Assembly (NCBI GenBank): GCA_046484845.1 | Contig: JAWOIB010000160.1 | Location: 1 to 34,614 of the forward strand | Direction: 5' to 3' | From: DSBX01 sp046484845 | Lineage (GTDB): Bacteria > Hydrothermota > Tepidihabitantia > Tepidihabitantales > Tepidihabitantaceae | DNA: 34,614 nucleotides | Part shown: piece after piece, positions 7,587-15,074 of the stretch | How the letters are laid out: every line of letters begins with the position of its first letter | How positions within the stretch are numbered: the stretch's first letter is position 1 | The notes under the pieces: model-generated | The model's input: the letters and a program-made list of their open reading frames with translations, nothing else | The model's database searches: none | What the model was told of the DNA's origin: nothing | Program-made: the position numbers and the translations under genes

Positions 7587-8233
7587 ATCCGGATGTCAAG
7601 GAGTCTGCAACCGATCCGGCTGCGTCCGGCGGTTCACCTGCGTTCACGCTGCCGGCGCTGCCCTACGCCCAGGAGGCCCTGGAGCCCCACGTATCGGCTC
7701 GGACGATGGGTTTCCACTACTCGAAGCATCATCAAGCCTACGTGGACAACCTGAACAAGCTGGTCGTCGGCATGCCGTGGGCAGCAGGGCTGACGTTGGA
7801 GAGGGTTGTCCTGGAGAGCGCAGGCGTGGCGGACAGAACAGCCGTTTTCAACAATGCGGCGCAAGCCTGGAACCACGCATTCTACTGGCGCAGCCTGAGT
7901 CCGAAGGGCGGCGGCGAACCTCCGGCGGCGCTGAAGAAGAAGATAGAGGCCTCCTTCGGCACGCTGGACGTATGCAGGAAGGAGTGGGCGACCGCGGCAA
8001 CCACCCAGTTCGGAAGCGGCTGGGCGTGGCTCGTGCTGGTCGGTGACAAGCTCAAGGTGGTCAAGACCGGCAATGCGGACGTGCCGCTGACCACCGGCAT
8101 GAAGCCGTTGCTGACCATTGACGTATGGGAGCACGCCTACTACCTGGACCATCAGAACCGACGCGTGGACTATGTCAACGCCGTGCTGGATGAGCTGATC
8201 AACTGGGAGTTCGCGGCAGAGAACCTTGGCTGA
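7583..8233 (+). CDS. sodB: Superoxide dismutase, Fe/Mn family (probably iron type)
   Basis: This 216-residue enzyme converts superoxide to hydrogen peroxide and oxygen in the cytoplasm. The four metal ligands are visible: H36 (LEPHVS), H98 (QAWNHAFYW), D180 and H184 (TIDVWEHAYY). The substrate-gate stretch FHYSKHHQAYVDN is intact. AQAWNHAFYW and FGSGWAWL resemble iron-type enzymes, though metal choice cannot be proved from sequence. A 20-residue N-terminal extension precedes the usual LPALPY start. Its ATG overlaps the stop of the ferritin-like gene (ATGA), so superoxide removal and iron sequestration are made together. This limits peroxide/iron chemistry. Confidence 0.93.
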   Translation: MNPDVKESATDPAASGGSPAFTLPALPYAQEALEPHVSARTMGFHYSKHHQAYVDNLNKLVVGMPWAAGLTLERVVLESAGVADRTAVFNNAAQAWNHAFYWRSLSPKGGGEPPAALKKKIEASFGTLDVCRKEWATAATTQFGSGWAWLVLVGDKLKVVKTGNADVPLTTGMKPLLTIDVWEHAYYLDHQNRRVDYVNAVLDELINWEFAAENLG

Positions 8234-8341
8234 TGGCAACCCGGATGGACGCGTGACCGCGAAGAACCAGTTGACAGACTGGGGGCAGGTCCTCGAACTG
8301 ACCCAGGTGTAAGTGAATATCTGCTACGAAAGGACAGGCAA

Positions 8342-8530
8342 ATGCTGAAGAGCTTCAGAATAGTCATCACATCGCTGGCCCTGACGGTACTGCTTCTTGG
8401 GTTGTCGGGCTGTAGAGGAGCAGGCCCGGCGGAACGCACCGGCAGGAAGATCGACCAGGCGGTTGAGCAGGCCGGGCAGCAGATCGATTCGGCCGTAGAG
8501 AGGATCCGGAACGAAGTCCAGGGAGAATAG
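8342..8530 (+). CDS. Small entericidin-like lipoprotein
   Basis: This 62-residue protein has a type II signal peptide ending in the lipobox LSGC (C24 would be lipidated). A short amphipathic helix with heptad-like repeats of KIDQAVEQAGQQIDSAVE follows. Small lipoproteins of this kind (entericidin-like, with AE(K/R)TG(R/K)KID near the start) are usually stress-related envelope components of unknown mechanism. AAAGGACAG lies upstream of the ATG. It stands alone, 108 bases after the superoxide dismutase, with a hairpin 21 bases after its stop. Confidence 0.7.
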   Translation: MLKSFRIVITSLALTVLLLGLSGCRGAGPAERTGRKIDQAVEQAGQQIDSAVERIRNEVQGE

Positions 8531-8551
8531 CCTGGGTATTGGGACGGTAAC

Positions 8552-8574
8552 CGCTTTCGCCCCCCGCGAGAGCG
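8552..8574 (+). terminator. Hairpin after the small lipoprotein gene
   Basis: CGCTTTCGC (8552-8560) and GCGAGAGCG (8566-8574) form a 9-bp stem with one G-U pair and a loop of five C, just after the stop at 8530. No run of U follows. The GACGGTAACCG just before it recurs at about 9712-9722. Confidence 0.4.
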
Positions 8575-8696
8575 TGGGCTCGGAACCGGACGGCCGGATG
8601 AAGGACAGCCCGGCTGTTCCCGAAGGTCCGGCGACGAGCAAGCCGACACGGTTCGGCGCCTTCCCGCCATTCATCCCCGGGAGGCCCTGACGTCCC

Positions 8697-9623
8697 ATGA
8701 CCACCCGACATCTCCAATCGTATCTTCCGTCGGTGAAGAGCATTCACATCATCATCAACCCCGGCGCCGGAAAGAAGGAGCCGGTTCTGTCCATAATCAA
8801 CGCCTCCATGAAGGAAGCCGGTATCAGGTGGGAAGCATCAATCACTCACCAGGCGGGCGATGCGACCAGGTTTGCCAAGGCTGCCGCCAAAGAAGGAATC
8901 GACGCCCTCGCTGTTTACGGCGGCGACGGCACGCTTAAGGAAGCAATCAGCGGTCTGATTGGATCAGAGGTTCCTCTGGTCATCTTGCCGGGAGGTTCGG
9001 CGAATATCATGGCTACTGAACTCGGCATACCCATTGACCTTGAAGAAGCCTGCACGCTGTTGAGCCACGGCCCGATCAGGACGAGAGCTATTGATATAGG
9101 ACAGTTCGACAAACGGTACTTCATTGTGGGAGTGAGCCTTGGTTTTGAGGCGGATATCGTCAACGGCACGGATAGCGAGACCAAGAACAAGATTGGCGTC
9201 CTCGCCTATTTTCTTTCTGCGGTCAGGGCATTGAGGATAACCAAGAAGGCCGTCTACCATCTCAAGGTCGATGGCCAGGAGTATGAGATTCAAGGGCTGA
9301 CGTGTCTTGTTGCCAATACAGGAAACTTCGGGTTCGGCAGCATATCTCTGGATAGGCACATAGATGTCAGCGATGGCTTCCTGGATGTTGTTGTCCTGCG
9401 AAAAGCGAATCTCAGCCTGCTCAGACTCGCGGCAGTCATGTTGCTCAAGCGGGAACGCCCGGACAATCTGGAATTGGTGGAGCATTGGCAAGGCAGAGAC
9501 ATCAGCGTTTCCGCGAGCCCCGAACAGATGATTCAGTGTGATGGTGAGGTGTTAGAGAAGCCCCCTCTTCATATCAAGGTCGTTCCCGGGGCAATCAGGG
9601 TTGTGGTCCCTGAAGCGAACTGA
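8697..9623 (+). CDS. Diacylglycerol kinase-family lipid kinase (DagK/YegS type)
   Basis: This 308-residue enzyme belongs to the DAGK catalytic family. Motifs are INPGAGK at about 20-26, the nucleotide-binding GGDGT at 75-79, and PGGSANIMATELGIP at about 98-112, which is the conserved second loop. A C-terminal beta-rich domain ends with the usual QCDGE motif and a VVPGAIRV strand. Members phosphorylate diacylglycerol or related lipids at the membrane; NIMATE is commonly NxxAxxLG in this family. The ATG at 8697 is used here, with GGGAGG about 15 bases upstream. A GTG a few codons later would also fit, since homology begins near residue 14. No neighbour indicates the lipid substrate. Confidence 0.88.
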   Translation: MTTRHLQSYLPSVKSIHIIINPGAGKKEPVLSIINASMKEAGIRWEASITHQAGDATRFAKAAAKEGIDALAVYGGDGTLKEAISGLIGSEVPLVILPGGSANIMATELGIPIDLEEACTLLSHGPIRTRAIDIGQFDKRYFIVGVSLGFEADIVNGTDSETKNKIGVLAYFLSAVRALRITKKAVYHLKVDGQEYEIQGLTCLVANTGNFGFGSISLDRHIDVSDGFLDVVVLRKANLSLLRLAAVMLLKRERPDNLELVEHWQGRDISVSASPEQMIQCDGEVLEKPPLHIKVVPGAIRVVVPEAN

Positions 9624-9692
9624 CCACTCGCCGCAGCAATGCTCCCAGGGCAGTGAAGCCCCTTGACGACCCGACATCCAAGACCGGGTATT

Positions 9693-9744
9693 GGTTATCG
9701 GGGTTATCGGTGACGGTAACCGAACTGGCCGGTAGTTTCCGGCC
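9693..9744. repeat. Tandem 9-mer, GNRA-loop hairpin and second hairpin in intergenic leader
   Basis: GGTTATCGG occurs twice in tandem (9693-9701, 9702-9710). GGTTATCG-GTGA-CGGTAACC (9702-9721) folds into an 8-bp stem (one G-U) with a GNRA-type tetraloop. GGCCGG-TAGTTT-CCGGCC (9727-9744) is a second perfect hairpin. They lie between the lipid kinase stop (9623) and the next promoter, so transcription 3' ends are one explanation. The remaining gap to 9966 shows no gene. Confidence 0.4.
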
Positions 9745-9966
9745 TGTCCGCGTCGGTGGTTTGGTCAGAGTCCATCGGTGACAGCAACCACATTCTTCGT
9801 CTCGCATCCGGCCTGACCGGGCAGGGGGTCAGGGGTGAGCCGGGGTCTGCCTGGTCCGTCTGCATCCGGCGTCCTCACCGTCACGCGGAAGATAGCGAAG
9901 CCGCCGCCAGTGCGCGTGTCGCCGGTAGCGGAGTCCGCACCAACCTGGCCGGGGTGGTGCCTGCAG

Positions 9967-9994
9967 TTGACAGACCGGCGCAGGGTCATAACAT
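9967..9994 (+). promoter_or_regulatory. Sigma-70-type promoter of the FG-GAP sensor kinase (leaderless)
   Basis: TTGACA (9967-9972), a 16-base spacer and TAACAT (9989-9994) match -35 (6/6) and -10 (4/6). Only 8 bases separate the -10 from the ATG at 10003, so transcription should start at or next to the start codon. Confidence 0.55.
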
Positions 9995-10002
9995 ACCCGA
10001 GA

Positions 10003-12327
10003 ATGGGACGGGTAGTCGGCCGCCTGCTTGTGCTCGCGCTCAGCGCCGCGGCACTGGGGCAGCCGTACCGCGCCCACCAGCGCTGGCAGAACCCCGCAAT
10101 CAGAATCAGCCCGGTTGATTTCAACGGCGACTCGCTCGACGACCTGCTGGTTGTTTGTGACAGGGGCAATGTCCAGCCAATGGACATCGGCCTAAGACCC
10201 GTGGCCGGGAGCCGCTTCTTCGACTACGGGGTGCTACGCTCTGAGAGCGAGGCCGGGGGGTTCTGCGACGGCAGTCTCTGGGTAACGGGCAGGATCAATG
10301 ATACCGCGTTCGTGTTTCGGCTCTGGCCCTTTCAGCGCATCCCGGTAGTCAGCGGCGAGGACATCGCCCCGCCGACAGGCTGGGACGGCGTGGCAAATGC
10401 TGAACTCCTCGACCTGGACGGGGATGGCAGACTTGAGGTGGTAGCTGTCGTGGCTGTCGGATTCGACCTGCGGCCGCGCGGTATCTTCGTGCTCGACTGG
10501 GAAACCGGCGAGGAGAAATGGCGGTTTCTGACCGGCCCGAATGTTGTCAGCCTGCTGGCGCGGGATATTGACGGCGACGGCCGAATCGAATTATTGAGCT
10601 CTACCAACTCACCAGGTAACGGCGCTTACGCTTCGGGTATGGCCGATACGCTGTCCTACATCTTCCTGCTTGATGCCGACGGTGGACTGCGCTGGATGCG
10701 GCAAGTTGGGCGTTATTCCTCAGACTTGAAAATGGCATGGCTGAACCGGTCTGATTCGACCGACTTCCGGGTCCTGGTTTACGAACAGGGCAATCCGGTT
10801 CACGAACGTCTTGCGGACAGCATATTCGTAATTGACGCCAGGGATGGCGGTATCCTGGTTCGCGAACAGCACGGTGCCTATAACCGCCAGGTGGCGGTGA
10901 TTCCTGATGAACAGGGCCGTGCTTGTGTTTTACTGGCCGGGACCGACGACACCCTGAGACTGCTTGATGACAGCCTGCGGGTAATCAGGCAACGCAAGGT
11001 CCCGGGCGGGTTTCAGCAGATTCTTTCCACACAAACCGTTCTACGACTGCCCGGTTCAGGGCGTGAAGTTGTTCCTACAGTAACGAGTACCGGCTCGCTG
11101 AAGTTGTTTGACTCCCGGCTGCGCCTGCTGGCGGAAGTCGATGTCGGCTTCATCAAAGATATGGCGCCGGTGCGTGTTTCAGATGGCGATATGCTGCTCG
11201 TCAGGGTAATGCTTCCCGGAGCGTATCGCTATGAGCTCTACGAGTTCCTGCCGGTTGGTTTCTGGCACCGGTCGGTACCGGTCGGCTGGCTGGTCAGGCT
11301 GGTCGGGCTGGCGGCGGCGCTGCTTGTCGGCCTGGCCTACTGGACCGGGTACCGCCGGGCGCGGGATATCCGGGCGGTCATCCGCGGCCTGTCCGGCCAG
11401 GCCGGGGTGGTGGAGCTGGACCGGCAGGGCCGGGTGCTGAGAAGCAACGCCCGGGCCCGGGAGGTGTTCCCGGAGCTGGCCGGGCACAGTCTGCCGCCGG
11501 ACGCCACGCTGGCCGGGCTGGTCCGGGCCGCGACCCGGGACCTGCCCGGCGCGGAGCCGCGCGAGGTCCTGCTCGCGGCCGGCCGGCAACTGCTCTGCCG
11601 GGCGACCCGGGTGCGGTCCGGCGTCCTGCTGACGCTGGAAGACCTGACCGCGGAGGAGTTCGCGCGGCAGGTGAGGAGATGGCTGCCGGTCGCGCAGGAG
11701 CTGGCCCACGGCATCAAGAACCCGCTGACCACGGTGACGCTCACCGCCCAGCGGCTGGCGAAGACCGTCCCGGACGAGCGGTCCCGGAAGTACGCCGGGG
11801 CGATCGAGCGCGAGGCGGAACGCCTGCGCCGGATGACCGACAATTTCATGCGCTTCACCCGGTTCGACCCGCCGGCGTTGAAGCCGACCGACCTGAACCG
11901 GCTGGTGCGGGACCGCCTGCGGGGGTTTGAGGGCGCGGACAGCATCCGCGTCCGGCTGGAACTGGCCGGCGACCTGCCTGCGGTGGCGGGCGACGAGGAA
12001 CAGCTCGACGCGGTCATCAGCAACCTGGCCGGCAACGCGGTGGCGGCGATGCCCGGCGGCGGCGAGTTGGCGGTGACGACCCGGCCGGTGCGGGACGAGG
12101 CCGGGCGGCGCTGGGTGGAACTGGAGGTGGCGGATACCGGCTGCGGCATCCCGGCCGGGTACCTGGACCGGGTGTTCGAGCCTTACTTCACGCTCCAGGA
12201 GGGCGGCACCGGGCTGGGGATGGTGATTGTCAAGCGGACGGTCGAGGACCACGGCGGCAGCATCCGGCTGGAAAGCGAGGAGAGCAGGGGCACGACCGTG
12301 TTCGTCCGGCTGCCGGCCCCGGCATAG
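10003..12327 (+). CDS. Sensor histidine kinase with periplasmic FG-GAP propeller
   Basis: This 774-residue membrane kinase has a signal sequence (MGRVVGRLLVLALSAAALG), then a large periplasmic region to about residue 425 with FG-GAP/EF-like calcium loops (DFNGDSLDD, DLDGDGRLE, DIDGDGRIE) typical of integrin-like propellers. A transmembrane helix spans about 429-450, followed by a PAS-like segment and a HisKA domain with H569 in ELAHGIKNPL. The HATPase domain has NLAGNA (N box), ADTGCGIP and GTGLGMVIVK. I chose the ATG at 10003 because a TTGACA-N16-TAACAT promoter ends 8 bases before it and a signal peptide starts there; a GTG at 9835 is in frame but lies upstream of that promoter. It should phosphorylate the NtrC-type regulator 21 bases downstream. 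GC content jumps from about 58% to about 75% at the membrane helix. The ligand is unknown. Confidence 0.88.
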   Translation: MGRVVGRLLVLALSAAALGQPYRAHQRWQNPAIRISPVDFNGDSLDDLLVVCDRGNVQPMDIGLRPVAGSRFFDYGVLRSESEAGGFCDGSLWVTGRINDTAFVFRLWPFQRIPVVSGEDIAPPTGWDGVANAELLDLDGDGRLEVVAVVAVGFDLRPRGIFVLDWETGEEKWRFLTGPNVVSLLARDIDGDGRIELLSSTNSPGNGAYASGMADTLSYIFLLDADGGLRWMRQVGRYSSDLKMAWLNRSDSTDFRVLVYEQGNPVHERLADSIFVIDARDGGILVREQHGAYNRQVAVIPDEQGRACVLLAGTDDTLRLLDDSLRVIRQRKVPGGFQQILSTQTVLRLPGSGREVVPTVTSTGSLKLFDSRLRLLAEVDVGFIKDMAPVRVSDGDMLLVRVMLPGAYRYELYEFLPVGFWHRSVPVGWLVRLVGLAAALLVGLAYWTGYRRARDIRAVIRGLSGQAGVVELDRQGRVLRSNARAREVFPELAGHSLPPDATLAGLVRAATRDLPGAEPREVLLAAGRQLLCRATRVRSGVLLTLEDLTAEEFARQVRRWLPVAQELAHGIKNPLTTVTLTAQRLAKTVPDERSRKYAGAIEREAERLRRMTDNFMRFTRFDPPALKPTDLNRLVRDRLRGFEGADSIRVRLELAGDLPAVAGDEEQLDAVISNLAGNAVAAMPGGGELAVTTRPVRDEAGRRWVELEVADTGCGIPAGYLDRVFEPYFTLQEGGTGLGMVIVKRTVEDHGGSIRLESEESRGTTVFVRLPAPA

Positions 12328-12348
12328 GACGTGCAAGCTGACAGGAGA

Positions 12349-13719
12349 ATGAAACCGCGCGTGCTGGTTGTGGACGACGACCCGGGCCTCCGGGACATCC
12401 TGCGCGACACGCTGGCCGACGACGGTTGCGAGGTCCTGCTCGCGCCGGACGGCGCGACCGCGCTCGAACTCGCGGCCCGGGGCGAGCCGAACGCGGTCCT
12501 GCTCGATTACCAGTTGCCGGACATGGACGGGCTGGCGGTCCTGCGCGGGCTGCTGCAGGCCCGGCCGAACCTGCCGGTGGTGCTGATGACCGGCCACGCT
12601 TCCTACCGGCTGGCGGTCGAGGCGGTCAAGCTGGGCGCGTTCAATTTCATCGCGAAGCCGGCCAGCGACGAGAGCCTGCTGGCGATGGTGCGCAACGCGG
12701 TCGCGCAGGACTCGCTGCGCCGGGAGGTACGGCTGCTGCGCGACGAGCTCCGGGAGCGGTACGAGATGGTCGGGACCTCGGAGCCGATGCGCCGGGTGGC
12801 GGACGCGGTCAGCCGGGTCGCGGCCTCCAGCGCCGGGGTGCTGATCTGCGGGGAGAGCGGCACCGGCAAGGAGCTGGTCGCCCGGGCGATTCACAAGCAG
12901 AGCCCGCGGTCGGAGCGGCCGTTCGTCAAGCTCAACTGCGCGGCCATCCCGCAGGAACTGGTCGAGAGCGAGCTGTTCGGGCACGAGAAGGGCGCGTTCA
13001 CCGGCGCGCACGCGGCCAAGCCGGGCAAGGTCGAGGCGGCGGACCGGGGCACGCTGTTCCTCGACGAGATCGGGGATATGTCCATCCCGGCGCAGGCCAA
13101 GCTGTTGCGCTTCCTGCAGGAGGGCGAGCTGGAGCGCGTGGGCGGCAACGCGGTCATCACCGTCGATGCCCGGGTGCTGGCCGCGACGAACAAGGTACTC
13201 AAGGACGAAATCGCCGAGAAGCGGTTCCGCGAGGACCTTTACTACCGGCTGAACGTCGTCACCATCGTGGTGCCGCCCCTGCGCGAGCGGCCCGGGGATG
13301 TCCCCCTGCTGGCGGAGCATTTCCTCGCCCAGCTCAGCGAGCGCGATGGGCTGGCGCGTAAGACCCTGACCGAAGGCGCGGCCCGGCTGCTCGCGGCCCA
13401 GCCCTGGCCGGGCAACGTCCGGGAGCTGGAGAACGCGGTGCACCGCCTGGCGGTGATGGTGGACGAGCCGGTGCTGACCGCGGACAACATCCGGCCGTTC
13501 CTGAAGCCGGACGAGTACGCGGCGGCGGGCGACCGCCCGCCGGACGACCTGCGGGCGGCGCGGCTCGAGTTCGAGCGCGAGCATATCCGCCAGGCGCTTG
13601 TCCGCACCGGCTGGAACATCGCGGCCGCGGCCCGTCTGCTCGGCATCGAGCGGCCGTCGTTGCACCGCAAGCTGGCTGAGCTCGGCATCACCCGGGACGA
13701 AGCGCCCCGACCCGCCTGA
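12349..13719 (+). CDS. NtrC-type sigma-54-dependent response regulator
   Basis: This 456-residue transcription activator has a receiver domain at 1-115 with acidic DDD near residues 9-11 and phosphoacceptor D53 (LLDYQLPD). The AAA+ domain carries Walker A GESGTGKE, the sigma-54 contact loop GAFTGA, Walker B LFLDEIGD and the WPGNVRELEN motif. A Fis-type helix-turn-helix closes the protein (NIAAAARLLGIERPSLHRKL). It activates sigma-54 RNA polymerase after phosphorylation, presumably by the kinase encoded immediately upstream. A GTG at 12331 would add six residues; I prefer MKPRVLVVDDD, although AGGAG sits only one base before it. The gap downstream of this gene holds two palindromes and a -24/-12-like site, a candidate target. 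Confidence 0.93.
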   Translation: MKPRVLVVDDDPGLRDILRDTLADDGCEVLLAPDGATALELAARGEPNAVLLDYQLPDMDGLAVLRGLLQARPNLPVVLMTGHASYRLAVEAVKLGAFNFIAKPASDESLLAMVRNAVAQDSLRREVRLLRDELRERYEMVGTSEPMRRVADAVSRVAASSAGVLICGESGTGKELVARAIHKQSPRSERPFVKLNCAAIPQELVESELFGHEKGAFTGAHAAKPGKVEAADRGTLFLDEIGDMSIPAQAKLLRFLQEGELERVGGNAVITVDARVLAATNKVLKDEIAEKRFREDLYYRLNVVTIVVPPLRERPGDVPLLAEHFLAQLSERDGLARKTLTEGAARLLAAQPWPGNVRELENAVHRLAVMVDEPVLTADNIRPFLKPDEYAAAGDRPPDDLRAARLEFEREHIRQALVRTGWNIAAAARLLGIERPSLHRKLAELGITRDEAPRPA

Positions 13720-13733
13720 CCGTCACCCGGGCC

Positions 13734-13766
13734 TGACAGGCCTGTCACCAATCCGTGACGGATTGG
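13734..13766. promoter_or_regulatory. Two adjacent perfect palindromes (candidate activator sites or 3' hairpins)
   Basis: TGACAGGCCTGTCA (13734-13747) is a perfect 14-bp palindrome. It abuts CCAATCCGTGACGGATTGG (13748-13766), perfect around a central G. They begin 15 bases after the regulator's stop and about 38 bases before a -24/-12-like element. They could be enhancer sites for the Fis-type DNA-binding domain. The competing reading is a transcription terminator, but no U-tract follows. Confidence 0.45.
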
Positions 13767-13803
13767 CGTGGCGGTAACGTGATTCCCCTGCTGTCGGTTC
13801 CAC

Positions 13804-13820
13804 GGGCACGGGACGTGCAG
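13804..13820 (+). promoter_or_regulatory. Candidate sigma-54 (-24/-12) promoter
   Basis: GGGCACGGGACGTGCAG has the GG (13805-13806) and GC (13817-13818) dinucleotides separated by the required 10 bases and keeps the GGCACG half of the consensus. The TTGC half is weaker (GTGC). It faces the 14067 kinase gene and lies just after two palindromes and the gene for a sigma-54 activator. Confidence 0.4.
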
Positions 13821-14029
13821 AAGTCTCTGTCGTGGATAGCGTGGGAGTATTGACGACCGGTGGCCCATGGCAAGGCGCGTTTCCGGTCATCGGAGTCGCC
13901 CCGCGCAGGACACGGCCGTCAGGGCCCGAGGGCATGACGGTGCATGGGGGCCAGCCGGAGGGCGGGGCAGCGCGCCTCCCCGCCTGCCGGCATTCTGCCC
14001 GGCCGGGGCCACCGGCCGCGATTTCGGGG

Positions 14030-14058
14030 TTGACCGCCGGGCCGGGCGGGCATAGACT
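14030..14058 (+). promoter_or_regulatory. Sigma-70-type promoter of the second kinase (leaderless)
   Basis: TTGACC (14030-14035), a 17-base spacer and TAGACT (14053-14058) lie 8 bases before the GTG at 14067. The start site would be at the start codon. No Shine-Dalgarno is present. Between 13820 and 14030 I see no convincing gene. Confidence 0.5.
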
Positions 14059-14066
14059 GTGCTCGC

Positions 14067-15074
14067 GTGCGGGTGCTTCGCCAGGCCGAGTTCTGGATGG
14101 TCACCGCGTCAGTGGTGGCTTTGACCGCCGCATATTTTCTGGTCAGCCCGTCCGGGTCGTTCTGGCCCGGCCTGCTGGCGCGGTTGTACTACCTGCCGGT
14201 GGTGCTGGCGGGCTGTCGGTACGGACTGCGCGGGGGGATGCTGACCGCGGCCGCGATCGGCCTGGCCGTCGCACTCCGGGCCTTCACCGACCCGCGGTCG
14301 GCGGCGGCGTTTGCGTCGGCGGGCTGGGTGGAGTTCCCGTTGTACTTCGCGGTCGGCGCGCTGGCCGGCCTGCTGGCCGACCGCCGGCGCCGGGCGGACC
14401 GGGCGCGACGGCGGGCGGAGCGGCGGCAGACCCTGGCCGAGATGGGCGACGGCATCGCCCGGGAGGTGCGGAAGCCGCTGGCGGTCATCCAACGGTCCGC
14501 CCGAGCCCTGGCCGGGAACGCCGACAGCCGGACGGTCGAGCTGGCGGGTTCGGTGCTGGCCGAGGCGGACCGGGCGGAGCAGATGGTGAGCGAGTTGCTG
14601 CGGTACGCCCGGCCCGCGCCGCTGGAGTTTTCCCGGGGAAAGCTGAGCGAGCTGCTTGACGACTGTCTGGAGCGGCTCGGCCCGACGGTCGCGGCCCGGC
14701 GCATCGAGTTCACCCGGCACTGGCCGGACCCCGAGCCGGAAATCTACATTGACGCCAAGCAGCTCGGCCAGGCGTTCCTGAACCTGCTGAAGAACGCGCT
14801 CGACGCCTCGCTGGACGGCGGCCGGGTGGTGATCCGGGTCGAGCCGGCCGGGCGCTGGCTGCGGGTGACGGTGCGGGATTTCGGACCCGGCATCCCGTCG
14901 GACAAGCTGGGCCGGGTGGGCGAGCCGTTCTTCACGACCCGGGCGAGCGGCATCGGGCTGGGCCTGGCCAGCGCCCGGCGCATCATCGCCGGGCATGAGG
15001 GCCGGTTGCGGCTGGAGAACGCGGAGCCCCGGGGCGTCATCGCCACCGTGGAGCTGCCGGGCAGTGTCGGGTAG
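14067..15074 (+). CDS. Membrane histidine-kinase-like protein lacking the phosphoacceptor histidine
   Basis: This 335-residue protein has four or so hydrophobic segments in residues 10-110 with no large periplasmic domain, followed by a kinase core. The ATPase half looks intact: NLLKNALDAS (N box), VRDFGPGIP (G1), FFTTR (F box) and GIGLGLASARR (G2). The dimerisation/H-box reads GIAREVRKPLAVI, where family members have (A/V)HE(L/I)(R/K)NPL. The histidine position is R132 (codon 14460-14462) and the following Asn is Lys. It therefore should not autophosphorylate in the usual way and may be a regulatory pseudokinase or act on another kinase. The start is GTG, right after a promoter and without a Shine-Dalgarno. 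An intrinsic terminator follows the stop. Confidence 0.82.
   Translation: MRVLRQAEFWMVTASVVALTAAYFLVSPSGSFWPGLLARLYYLPVVLAGCRYGLRGGMLTAAAIGLAVALRAFTDPRSAAAFASAGWVEFPLYFAVGALAGLLADRRRRADRARRRAERRQTLAEMGDGIAREVRKPLAVIQRSARALAGNADSRTVELAGSVLAEADRAEQMVSELLRYARPAPLEFSRGKLSELLDDCLERLGPTVAARRIEFTRHWPDPEPEIYIDAKQLGQAFLNLLKNALDASLDGGRVVIRVEPAGRWLRVTVRDFGPGIPSDKLGRVGEPFFTTRASGIGLGLASARRIIAGHEGRLRLENAEPRGVIATVELPGSVG

Noticed and set aside
9835..10002. Upstream GTG extension (56 codons) of the FG-GAP kinase
   Set aside because: A TTGACA-N16-TAACAT promoter ends 8 bases before ATG 10003, and a signal peptide begins at that ATG.
11179..13665. Long minus-strand open frame (828 codons) opposite the kinase and response regulator
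   Set aside because: It is Arg/Gln/Pro-rich with no family motif and lies antisense to two genes with complete catalytic motifs. Long antisense frames are expected at 70-77% GC.
13832..14659. 275-codon plus-strand frame over the 13830-14660 region
   Set aside because: It overlaps the pseudokinase in another frame, is Gly/Pro/Arg-rich without motifs, and the kinase boxes are in the other frame.
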